DNA of 64,000 nt from Capra hircus (Eukaryota; Chordata; Mammalia; Artiodactyla; Bovidae), in contig NC_030814.1 of NCBI RefSeq assembly GCF_001704415.2, forward strand, positions 73,525,121 to 73,589,120, in the 5' to 3' direction. Position numbers and translations under genes: made by a program. This document shows positions 22,076-32,708 of this stretch, piece after piece. Numbering within the stretch: the first letter of the stretch is position 1; the number at the start of each line of letters is the position of its first letter. The notes under the pieces are model-generated. The model was not told the origin of the DNA and made no database searches. It worked only from the letters and a program-made list of their open reading frames with translations.

Positions 22076-25069
22076 ACCACCTATGAAGCAGAAACACAAA
22101 TTTCTTCTTTGATTTATAATAACCTTCAATAATTACAGAAGAATCTGTGTATTTAGCTTTATATGTTTAAAGGTTCTAGAGTACCAACGTTCCTTTTTAA
22201 AATTCACATTCTTTAGTGTTTTGCTATTTAATAATTTGTATCTTGATTACAGGTCATTAATGCCTATTTTGTTAATAAAAGCAAGTTCACATTTGCATTT
22301 TAAGATGTATCATTTATCTCATACTGACTCTAAGCAACTCAGTTTTTCATCCATAGGAACGTTTAGGCCAACTGATAAAACAACTTCTATAGACAGACTA
22401 ATATTTAGTCTTTGGAATTGAAATTTATGTATCTTTTGTTTATATTTGACCTCAAAGTATTAGGTATGGAATGAATTTTAGTGCCCCAAATGTTGTTCCG
22501 TATGCCAAACCCTTATCTTAGAAACATAGTATATAAGGCTAATAAGTCCTGTTTTTAAGACAAAAAAATTTGTCTTCTATGTATTTAGATTTATTTCTTC
22601 ATTGTACTTAATGTGAAAGATAGTTCCCTATTTCAGACATTAGTTGGCATTTTGTCTTTAGTTTCAACAGTCGTTAATAAGTTACGGGCCCAGCTAACCT
22701 TCATGGACCAACTCGGAGCAGCATTCTAAATGAGCAGTGAGCTTTCTCTAGATACTATCACTCCTGCAACTTGAAACCAAGTCTCCTAATGACATGTGTT
22801 GAAGGACAGGGCTTGATTTCAGGTTTCCCTTTGGCTTGTTTCATCTCCATTTGCTGACCCTGGATTATGCAGATAGTATCCTGCTTTGAGTAATCTGGCC
22901 CCCTGCGCCAGACCTTGGCTGTCACACTACATTATAACCAATGGTTCAAACACTTCTTTTACATAAAGACTGTTTTCTTCCCAGTGATTCTTCTAAGATA
23001 TTCATGGCTAACTAAAAATACTGCTGAATCCTGTACTCGAATGGAGTTTCAAGGTTAACATGGAAACTGTTATCACTTGCTTATGCTGCATAAAAATCTG
23101 TTTTATCTTTGTAACAATCCTTTTATTAAAAAAGCATTGCCATTCCTCTGTTACACAAGTATTTTATAAGATACCAAGCTGACTATAGCTTGCTGGCAAG
23201 AAAACAAGTTATGGTTATTTATATGCCAGTATGCATTTATTCCCATCCAGAGTTATATACAATTAATTTATGATAACCAATTGTGACAGCGAAAAGAACT
23301 TCTACACACTAGCTTATATTTCCAACAACAGAAGAACACAAGTCATTTTGATAATGTCTTATGTGTCCAGTGAAGTAATTTCCCTATTACTGGCTTTTAG
23401 CGAGACTTTATAATTAAATGAGAGTGAAAAAACACTGACAGCCAACATTGTGTTACATTTATTTCAAGTGTAAAGTCAAAATTTCATGGATGGCCATTGA
23501 GGCATTGAAGAAACACAAAGAGAACAGATATGAGGTCATGAAGGTTTATGTTCATTTTCCTGCCTTTCCAAAAGAAGAAGGGTAAACATAAGTGAAAGTA
23601 TTTGCTTAACAAGGCACTTGAGTTTCTTTAGAAACCAAGAATGGATAAGATGGGAATCTACCCTCAATATTTTTTTTCAAATATAGTAAACCTCTTAAAT
23701 CTGTCTTTTGAAAAGAAGTTGCTTGTATATACAGTGTTGTCTATGCCTATATATATATATATAAAATCTTAAGATAGATTTAAGAGAATTACTTTGTATA
23801 TTTTATATAAAATATACAAATACTTATATAAGTATATATATCTGTATAAAATATATGAAATATACATATATAAAATTTTATATGTCACTCATTAAGGATT
23901 TGAAAACACGTTTATCCAGGTTTTTGTTTTCATGTCTACTTATGCAGTTTTTAAAAACGTTACTGACAGAAAAGGAAAGCATTAACAGCACTGCAAGATT
24001 AAACCTGTTTTATGGCAAATGATTTTAAACTTTAGGAACCATCTTTAAAGGCTGCAAATGAATGCCTGTTTTTCACTTAGGCCAGTGGCGATTGTGTCTC
24101 GCCTAGAAATACAGAGACACTCACAGAGCGCGTGGACTAGTGTGCATTCCTGCCCTCATTATAACGTGGCCTGGGGCTTGGAGCTAAACATTTTTCTAGA
24201 ACATAATGAGCTGTGTACTGTAATGAAGGTGTTTGAAATTGATTTGACTGTTATTTAGTATAAAAAGTCCCGGATCAAAGACTCTGGCAAACCCACAGAC
24301 ACATAGGCATCCACAGACAAAGGATATCGTATGACGGTCGAGGGGCAAGTGGAGAGGTGTAGTGGCTTAAGCCGAGCCAAGGAATCTATCAAGCAGTTAT
24401 CTGATCATTTTTATTTCATGTCACCATACATTACTCACAAATTGCCATATGGCACTAGATGATTTGGGGGATTATTTTGAAGAGTATTACAAAACCCAAT
24501 TTAATTTCCCTCGTTTCCTAGTATTTTTGCATTGCTCCTTCATCACAGTCATGGACACCCTCCCAAGCTCATTTGTAAAATGAATTTTCCTGAATGCCAT
24601 TTAATCTTATTGCCATAGTTACAAACCAAGAAATCAAAGATTGCTAGGCTGAGCTGAAAATAGCTGACTTGATACACGGTAGAGGACTAATTCTTATGCA
24701 AAGCTCTCTACTCACATACAATCTCTGATTCAAAGAACAATGGAAAGTTTGATCCTTGAAAACCCGACCTTCTGATGCTTTTTCACTCTTCAACACAGAA
24801 CAACCATAGGTTTGAATGCAGTGCGTAATGCATGTGTAGATGAGGTTCTGCTTTGCAACTTGCTGTTTCAGCTTCTATTTTATTATTGCAATGAGTTCAC
24901 AGCATATTTGTCTTGATATTTTCACAAGCAATACTGGGATTTTTATAACCACTTGCAAATTATAAAGCTAGGAACTAATGTAATGTTTATAATTTAAGAA
25001 AGGCTTAAATAATCTCTTGATTATTACTATTTACAATTGACAAATTAAATCTATTTACCTGACACATCT
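22076..25069. other. Repeat-poor non-coding block
   Basis: About 3 kb without a recognised SINE, LINE or gene. The only simple sequence is a TA-rich zone at 23,745-23,880. Two GC-richer pockets (about 24,060-24,190 and 24,260-24,370) retain CpG sites. The absence of ruminant insertions is seen; a functional reason is only inference. No open frame has a recognisable domain. Confidence 0.5.
23745..23880. repeat. (TA)n-rich low-complexity tract
   Basis: Starts with about nine TA units and continues as TATATAAAATA-type text with several imperfect palindromes. Likely unstable in length. Confidence 0.85.
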
Positions 25070-25131
25070 TTCTATCTATGTATCTATATCTATCTATTTA
25101 CCTGTATATATGTATGATCTATCTATCTATC
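25070..25131. repeat. (TATC)n microsatellite, interrupted
   Basis: TCTA/TATC units are broken by TATG and ACCTG variants, with an uninterrupted stretch at about 25,107-25,131. A plausible tetranucleotide marker. Confidence 0.9.
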
Positions 25132-26049
25132 TGTAATGGTATCATCATGAAGCAAAACCATAACCTGGATCAAACATGTACTCAATGGGAGAGCCTCAGG
25201 ATTTCTTGCATGAAAAGTGGTTGAGTTGCTAGACACTAAAAAGCTTACTTTTGTAGGTATATGTATACCAAGATTATACATACCCATATATATATAGAAA
25301 GAGAAGATAAAGAGATAAAAAAGTTATCAAAATAATTAGAATAAATATATTTTAAGGAAAGTTCTATGATTGCTTGACAACAAATCAGTTTTTAAGAGTT
25401 TTCTCAGCACCAAATCTCCTTTAATCTAATATTCAATATACAAAAAACCCATTCTGTGTGCTAATGATTTGTCACCATCTAGTTTGTATTATTCTTGGTT
25501 CTTACAAACAATAAAATCAATTTCTTTTGACATTTATTTCATTTCCTTGGGTTTCCTTTCTCTCACCTGTAAAATGAGGGGTTTAGAACCTCTGAGATCT
25601 TTATCAGGCAGAAAATTCTGATTTAATTTTTCTTTAATTTCCATTAATTCAACCTGCAGTTTATCCAATTTAAATTTGATGATTTAAGGCTTTGGTGTAT
25701 TAGGAAATAATTTTATGGTATTTGACCAGCAATTCTAAAACAACCATAGTCACAGAAGATTCAGAGTAAATAGGAAGTACTGCATGTATTGAGGGAGTCC
25801 ACACAGCGAGGTTTGCTGCCCTCGCCAGGGCAAGAAGCCAAGAGGCCAGAAGCTGTATCGCTATTACTATGCAGTGCTTACTGACTGTCCTGGGGCTTCT
25901 GTACACTTCTTTTTATATGAAAAAAATCTCTGGAGACTTTGAGTGTCCTGGGGAACTTCTCATTGAATGTTGGAGGCACAGAAGCTACCATGATGCTTTC
26001 TTTAACCACCTCACTCAAGAGGCTATGGGGCATCCTGGCCTCACCCATT
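25132..26049. other. Unassigned non-coding sequence
   Basis: AT-rich. A GC-richer pocket at about 25,795-25,860 has no coding or repeat match that I recognise. Confidence 0.4.
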
Positions 26050-26058
26050 TAGGAAAAG

Positions 26059-26183
26059 TAAGTAAAGTCGCTCAGTTGTGTCCGACACTTTGTGACCCCA
26101 TGGACTGTAGCCTACCATGCTCCTCCATCCATGGGATTTTCCAGGCAAGAGTACTGGAGTGGGGTGCCACTGCCTTCTTCATG
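26059..26183 (-). mobile_element. Bov-A SINE unit with TSD
   Basis: Plus strand: 'taagtaaagtcgctcagttg', 'tgtagcctaccatgctcctc', ending 'gccactgccttcttc'. One Bov-A unit, antisense. Flanks 'taggaaaag' (26050-26058 and 26184-26192) are a perfect 9-bp TSD. Confidence 0.93.
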
Positions 26184-26359
26184 TAGGAAAAGGGGATGCT
26201 TAAAGAGGTTTTGCAATGTATGTTCCAAGGGACCTTCTGTTGGTTTGAAACTGTGAGAAATGCTGGGTTAAGCAAAGGAAACAGGCTTCTTCTTTTTTTT
26301 TTAAATTTTTGCTTTCACATAGGTAATTATGTATACAGTCAGATAATATAACTGTTATA

Positions 26360-26509
26360 GTCAGTCAGTCAGTGAGTCAGTTCAGTCCCTCAATCGTGTC
26401 CGACTCCCTGTGACCCGATGACTGCAGCACGCCAGGCCCCCCTGTCCACCACCAACTCCCAGAGTCTACTCAGACTCTTGTTCACTGAGTCAGTGATGCC
26501 ATCCAACTT
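26360..26509 (-). mobile_element. BovB LINE short 3' fragment
   Basis: Antisense 3' end with an expanded TCAG-type tail ('tcagtcagtcagtgagtcag'), then 'cgtgtccgactccctgtgac', 'accaccaactcccagagtct' and 'agtgatgccatccaact', where it is truncated. The tail is the complement of the CTGA repeat that ends BovB. Confidence 0.92.
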
Positions 26510-26914
26510 CTTTACTGTAGGACTCCTGTAGGTCTTTAAAGTTCTAGTTTCCAAAAGTGTAAGTCCCTCAAAGTAGGAGGATGCAACACTGCTTACTTTT
26601 TATTAACCTTTTCTCCTCTGGCCCACCAGTACTGTGTGAAATGACTGTGTCATTAAATGCAATTGGGCAGAGAAGCCAATAGGTGTTTTCTTGAGTGCCG
26701 CATTTGATCAGTTGGCAACTTCCTATAGTTATTCTAAGAGGGGCTTGGAGTGCTGGCTCTAGTTAGAAGGAAAAAGAGGGATAGCAGGGTTTGATATACA
26801 TGGATTTGCCATGCCCACTCGTTCTTAAGAGTCTTTCTGAGTCTTTCAAACATCACTCATAAATATGTCCATATCCTGGGGATTTCGATTACAATTTGAC
26901 TGAGTCTAAGATAC
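26510..26914. other. Unassigned non-coding sequence
   Basis: Nothing recognised. Confidence 0.35.
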
Positions 26915-27292
26915 TTAAAAAAAATTATTTAATTTTAATTGGAGGATAATTATTTTACAATGCTGTGTTCATTTCTGCCATGCATCAGTGTGAGTCAGCC
27001 ATAGGTATACATATGTCCCCTCCCTCTTGAACCTCCCTCCACCTCCCACCCCAGCCCACCTGTCTAGTATGTTACAGAGCGCCAGGTGTCCTGCAGCAAC
27101 TTCCTGTATAACAGGAAGCTCCCTGTGTTACACAGCAACTTCCCATTAGCTATCTATTTCACATATGGTAATGTATATATTTCAGTGTTACTCTCTTAAT
27201 TCATCCCACCCTCTCCTTACCCTGCTCTGTCTGTAAGTCTGTTCTCTATAACTGAGTCTGTATTTCTGTCTGCAAATAGGTTCATCAACACT
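26915..27292 (-). repeat. Ruminant L1 3'UTR fragment
   Basis: Antisense bovine-type L1 3'UTR: 'tttaattttaattggaggat', 'gccatgcatcagtgtgagtc', 'cctcccaccccagccca', 'acagcaacttcccattagct' and 'ctctataactgagtctgtat' appear in the expected order. Truncated, non-coding. Confidence 0.88.
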
Positions 27293-30282
27293 CTTGATTT
27301 CACATAAGTTGGAAGCTCAGAAAATACCGTGAAGACTCTCCAGCTGGCTGCAGGTCCAGAAGCTATGGCCTGTTAACTGGAGGTGCTGCTTTAAGGGCAG
27401 GAACTATTACAACCGAAAGAGCAAGAGCCCTTTACATCAACACACACTTTCTAGGTGTAAATTTCATTCACACAAGTACAGTCAATGAAATACTGCATAC
27501 ATTAAAGGCATGCTCATCTGTTTATTATGAAAGCAGAATTATGTTTTGGGCTGCCTTATTTTAAAAACCTGTTGAATGAAACTTTATTAGCTACTTGGAG
27601 CAAAAAACCCCACACCTGTTTATTGTACACTATGTAAACTGTAAAATACTTATTAAACTTTACTGAAAATGTAGTTACCATTCCTTGCATTCTTATGAAT
27701 ATATATCATCACATTATAGTCAGACCAATTAGATCACAACTAAATATAATCCGAGTTTAGATGATGTTAGCAGATGTTAACATACAGAGTTATTGCTTAT
27801 ACATCATCTGTAATTCAGCATCAAAAAATGTGGTAGACATGGTTTATTAAAGATAATGTAGACAGATTTTAAAGGTGACCTGTGGTTAATGACAAATAAT
27901 AAAATGTTAGGGTTAAATTAACTCCCCCAAAATGTCTGTGAGAAAAATAGAATATAAGAGCAGACAATTTGAACCAGACAAAAAGACTAGAGCCCAGTGC
28001 CTCTGAAATAGCCAGCTTGTGTGGGACCCATGTCTTGTAGGCTCCAGTGTATGCTCGGCCCTTCAATTAATAGGGGAAAAGGCAACAACACTGGAGCTGT
28101 TGTAGGGTGCTTAGTACAATTACAGACAGAACAAAAAATGATGCTAGCTCCTCCTATGAGTTTTTTACCCAGAACTATTTATGGAAATCATTGTCAAAAT
28201 ATTGGTGCTTTGATTTCAGATTTTTTTATCCACCTGCCATTGTTGGGAGAGTTGGGTAATATGGAAACTTTAGTACTTTGAGAAGAACGATTTTTTTAGG
28301 AACTAATGGCATCTGTATTATTAATATTTATGTTTAGAATACACCCATGGCCAATTTCATACCTTACTTAGGTGTTTCTTATAGGCAGAAACTACCAATT
28401 ATGCATCTCTGTTTCCAATCATCTATCTATCTCCCCAAATAGTGACACTGACCCATTTCCTAAGGATTGCTTACAGATAAATGAAAGCTCTACGCTTGCT
28501 ATACCCAAGGTAAAAATCAAATCAAATATATATGAAGGAGGGAAAGGGATCATAGGAAACATTAAATGTTACCAACATTTAAAAATGTGGAGTATCAAAA
28601 GTCCGTCACAATTATGGTTATGAATGACTGTGCCCCCTTTTCAGCTTGCCTTTTTGTGTCTTTTTGACAGGCATTAAAGCAGAAATTGGGCTCACATATA
28701 TAGGCTCAACATCCAAATGTTTTGGGGAAGATTTACTTGTGTCTCCCAGGCCCGGCCCATAGTAATTATTAAAGAAAAATTTTGTGAGCAGTGAGCAAAT
28801 AGATAATGGGTGGAAGAGATGCTTATCTAGGATCTTCACAGGTGTTTCTGAGCTGTCGATTTTGGGGGTGTTTTAAATCTTAGCTCTGAATACTTACTAG
28901 GTATATGATAGATCGTCGTTTTATTTTGGAAAGGTAAACTTTATAATGCGATAAAAGATTTTAATTAATTCAGTTATTGAATCTTTATCAAAGCCTTTGT
29001 TACCGCATTTTTCTTTTTCTTTGAGCAAATCTTGGAAAGGTAGAGTTTTATAAACCAGTTTTTATATGATGCTGTGGTCTGGAATTTCTGAAAACATTCC
29101 CAGTTAAGAAATGTTGAAAGAATTATTTCTCATAAAAAATCAATGCTAACTAGATGGAGCATTTTTTTTTGCAATGATGGCTAATGAGCAAAACCAGATC
29201 TTTACCTCTTAATAAGTAATATAAAAGGTTAAAAACAACCAGTGTGTTACCAAAGGCTGGATCCAGATATGCCCTGTTTCGACATTTTGGCATATTTTGA
29301 CTTAACATAAGATGACTAAGAAAAATCTTAAAATGCCTCTAAATGGCTCAAGCTAATGAACAAGTAATTGAAAGTGAGTCTGGGGTAAGTAATGCCCCAG
29401 GAGGAAGATGAGAGTGGAAGATAATGATCTTTGATTTTGTCCCTTGAATTGAGGCCAGCCGAGCATAGGAAACTGCTTAGCTGGAGCCAGGCATGTGGAA
29501 AAGGCAAGGGCTACGGCTGTGAAACATCACTGAGCCTTGTCCTGACCCCTGGACAATCCTACCACTCTACCTTCCTACATCTATAGGTCCTTTATGGTCT
29601 AGATTAATTTAATCAGCAAGTCCTTCATTTAACAGGTTTTTAAATGCTACCTATAATAGAAACTTTTTGTCTGAAGCAATGGGGAATGGCAGTGGGTCAG
29701 TGAATGAAAAGTCAAAGCAGGGGAATCACACAAAAATATATTTAACTTAAGTAGTGTATTTTAATATGACATATATAAATATACATTCATCTACGAATCT
29801 TTGATATTGGCCCATGGAGTTTTCCATAGATTTTCTCATCTAAACTAGATGCACTGTCATTGATTTCCATTATCAGGGATATATTTAAAATGGAGCAAGA
29901 ACTCAAATATACATGCAAAGAAATTTGAGTGCAGAAGTCTGTATTTTTCCCTGACCATTTACCTTTTGCCCACAACTAGCTTAACAGCATTTTTTTCTTA
30001 GTGACTGATTTATATCACTTTTCAAAGCATGCCTTTGATTTTGATAGAAACAATGATTTTTTTCTTATTCTGCTTTTGTGTCTTTATTAATGATAATAAA
30101 ATGTGCAGGTGGCACCATCAGGTGTACAGGGCAAAAGGCTACCAAGCTCTAGGGGAGGCGCTACCCACCCGGAGCCTGCCCGGTGCTCTGGCATGAGTCA
30201 CTCCGTTAAGGGAGCTTCAACTATGTATGTGACAGGTTTTAGGAAGTGAAAAAATAAAAGGGAATAAGATGCCTTTATGGCA
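27293..30282. other. Repeat-poor non-coding block
   Basis: About 3 kb with no recognised ruminant SINE or LINE and no open frame with a known domain. Composition is AT-rich except for a GC-rich pocket at 30,110-30,220. On the minus strand that pocket is followed by an AATAAA hexamer and a short A run, which could be a transcript 3' end or part of a processed copy (inference). Nothing else is assigned. Confidence 0.45.
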
Positions 30283-31601
30283 TAGTGCCAATCCCAAAGA
30301 AACTCAGTGACAAAGAATGTTTAAACTACTGCACAATTGCACTCATCTCACATGCTAGTAAAGTAATGCTCAAAATTCTTCAAGTGAGGCTTCAACAGTA
30401 CGTGAACAGAGAACTTCCAGATGTTCAACTGGGTTTAGAAAAGGCAGAGAAACCAGAGATCAAATTGCCAGCATCCATTGGATCATAGAAAAAGCAAGAG
30501 AGTTCCAGAAAAATGTCTAGTTCTGCTTCGTTGATTATGCCAAAGCCTTTGATTGTGTGGATCACAACAAATTGAAAAATTCTTCAAAATGGGAATATTG
30601 GACCACCTTACCTGCCTCCTGAGAAATCTGTATGCAGGTCAAGAAGCAACAATTAAAGCTGGACGTGGAACAATGGACTGCTTCCAAATTGGGAAAAGAG
30701 TATGTCAAAGCTGTATATTGTCACTCTGCTTGTTTAACTTATATGCAGAGTATATCATGCAAGGATGGATGAAGCACAAGCTGGAATCAAGATTGCCAGG
30801 AGAAATATCAATAGCTTCAAATATGCAGATAACAACACCCTTATGGCAGAAAGTGAATAGGAACTGAAGAGCCTCTTGATGAAAGTGAAAGAAGAGAGTG
30901 AAAAAGTTGACTTAAAACTCAACATTCAAATAACAAAGATCATGGCATCTGGTCTGATCACTTCATGGCAAATAGATGGGGAAACAATGGAAACAGTGAC
31001 AGACTTTATTTTCTTGGGCTCCAAAGTCACTGTAGATGGTTTCTGAAGCCATGAAATTAAAAGACACCCGCTTATTAGAAGAAAAGCTATGTCCAACCTA
31101 GACAGCATATTAAAAAGCACAGACATTCCTTTGCCAACAAAGGCCTGTCTAGCTAAAGTTATGGTTTTTTCAGCTGTCATGTACGGATGTGAGAGTTTGA
31201 CCGTAAAGAAAGCTGAGTGCCAAAGAATTGATGCTTTTGAACTGTGGTGTTGGAGAAGACTCTTGAGAGTCCCTTGGACTGCAAGGAGATCCAACCAATC
31301 AATCCTAAAGGAAATCAGTCTTGAATATTCATTGGAAGGACTGATGCTGAAGCTGAAACTCCAATACTTTGGCCGCCTGATGTGAAGAACTGACTCATTT
31401 GAAAGGACCCTGATGCTGGGAAAGATTGAAGGCAGGAGGAGAAGGGGACGACAGAGGATGGGATGATCGGTTGGAATTACTAACTCGATGGACATGAGTG
31501 TGAATGGGTTCTGGGTATTGGTGATAGACTGGGAAACCTCGCATGCTTCAGTCCATGGGGTTGAAAAGAGTCAGACACGATTGAGCAACTCAACTGAACT
31601 G
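30283..31601 (+). mobile_element. BovB LINE, 5'-truncated and decayed
   Basis: Starts within the RT region ('cagtgccaatcccaaagaaa'-like) and runs to the 3' end 'gagcaactcaactgaactg'. Stops, frameshifts and small deletions are spread throughout. No clear TSD was found. Divergence is greater than in the 3' fragments at 20.7 and 48.3 kb, suggesting an older insertion. Confidence 0.93.
30285..31385 (+). pseudogene. BovB reverse transcriptase remnant
   Basis: Three frame blocks carry RT text: IPKKLSDKECLNYCTIALIS (from 30288), then the LLRNLYAGQEA segment (from 30553), then the C-terminal GCESLTVKKAECQRIDAF (from about 31,188). The catalytic YADD box reads YADN at 30832-30843. A TAG follows soon after, in 'gtgaataggaactg', and more breaks occur at about 30,490-30,550 and 31,040. 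The protein is dead both by a catalytic change and by interruption. Confidence 0.9.
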
Positions 31602-31626
31602 ATATGTATAACACACATACACACAC

Positions 31627-31745
31627 GGGCTTCCCTGGAAGCTCAGCTGGTAAAGAATCCAGCTGCAATGCAGGAGACTCTAGTTCAATTCCTGGGTTGG
31701 AAAGATCCCCTGGAGGAAGGGTAGGCTACCCACTCCAGTATTTTT
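31627..31745 (+). mobile_element. Bov-tA SINE, tRNA head only
   Basis: tRNA-Glu-derived head 'gggcttccctggaagctcag' through 'ggctacccactccagtattt', then it stops. It is joined directly to a second complete Bov-tA in the same orientation. A CA-rich tract precedes it (about 31,606-31,626). Confidence 0.92.
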
Positions 31746-31950
31746 GGGCTTCCCTGGTATTTCCGATGGTAGAGAATTTGCCTGCAATGCAGGAGACCTG
31801 GGTTCGATCCTTGGGTGGGGAAGATCCCCTGGAGGATGGCATGGCAACCCACTCTAGTATTGAATCCCCAAGTGCAGAGGAGTCTGGTGGGCTGCAGTCC
31901 ATGGGGTTGAAAAGAGTCTAATATGACTGAGTGACAAAGCACACACACAC
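31746..31950 (+). mobile_element. Bov-tA SINE, full length, (CA)n tail
   Basis: Head 'gggcttccctggtatttccg', B-box-like 'gggttcgatccttggg', body 'gggctgcagtccatggggtt' and the end 'gactgagtgacaaagcacac', which passes into a CA repeat typical of this family. It abuts the truncated Bov-tA on the left. Confidence 0.93.
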
Positions 31951-31974
31951 ATGCATATCAATAAATACATGTAT

Positions 31975-32104
31975 GCTGCTGCTCCTAAGTCGCTTCAGTC
32001 GTGTCCGACTCTGTGCGACCCCAGAGACGACAGCCCACCAGGCTCTTCCGTCCATGGGATTTTCCAGGCAAGAGCACTGGAGTGGGGTGCCATTGCCTTC
32101 TCTG
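31975..32104 (-). mobile_element. Bov-A SINE unit with TSD
   Basis: Plus strand 'gctgctgctcctaagtcgct' to 'ggtgccattgccttctctg'; a single antisense Bov-A unit with a CTG-type tail. Flanks 'aaatacatgtat' (31963-31974 and 32105-32116) are a perfect 12-bp TSD. Confidence 0.95.
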
Positions 32105-32116
32105 AAATACATGTAT

Positions 32117-32622
32117 ATGCATAATTAAAAAAAAAGACATACAAAGCTGTACAAGAGAATAAAGGACTAATTCTGTGTGTTTAAAGAAGCTTTCTCTGAT
32201 TAACACAGTTCATACTAATCTTTCTCTTCTCTCATATGGTTAATTTCAAATATGCCTCATATGAATGATAAGGAAATGAAGACAAAGGCACTTCTATCAA
32301 ATTTAAGTTTATTGGAAAATGTTGTAAGTTAGAAGCAATTGTAAACAGTGTGCATCGTTGAAACACTGCCTCGGTGGTACCATTTCTGTGAGTGATGGAT
32401 GGTGAGTTCGGTCTAAAGGGGTGGAAGGAGGTGAAAGCATCTATTATAGAATAATTTAAAGTTTAATTGAGAATGTTCTTCTAAACCTTTAATAGATTGA
32501 CTGCAACTTTTTGATATTTCCAACTATACTATAAATTTCACCATGCTGGACTGGGTTCCAGAATATCCGTCCTGTCAATGGCCTACATGGTATGCTTGAA
32601 TTGATGATTTTCTTTTTGATGA
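32117..32622. other. Unassigned non-coding sequence
   Basis: No repeat family recognised. Positions 32501-32530 share a 30-bp motif with 33980-34009 (27 of 30 identical). Confidence 0.4.
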
Positions 32623-32636
32623 CAGTTCTAGGTCAT

Positions 32637-32694
32637 CAGTTCAGTCAGTTCAGTCACTCAGTCGTGTCCGACTCTTTGTGACCCCCCTGGACTG
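32637..32694 (-). mobile_element. 58-bp BovB 3'-end insertion with TSD
   Basis: Only 58 bp of antisense BovB/Bov-A 3' end: 'cagtcagttcagtcactcag', 'tcgtgtccgactctttgtga', then 'cccccctggactg'. Flanks 'cagttctaggtcat' (32623-32636) and 'cagttctaggccat' (32695-32708) are a 14-bp TSD with one mismatch. It is an extreme 5' truncation yet a complete retrotransposition event. Confidence 0.9.
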
Positions 32695-32708
32695 CAGTTC
32701 TAGGCCAT

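Noticed and set aside
30926..31495. 189-residue minus-strand open frame
   Set aside because: It is antisense to BovB; the same antisense peptide text recurs at other BovB copies (for example 40,349 and 43,348), as expected for a shadow frame.
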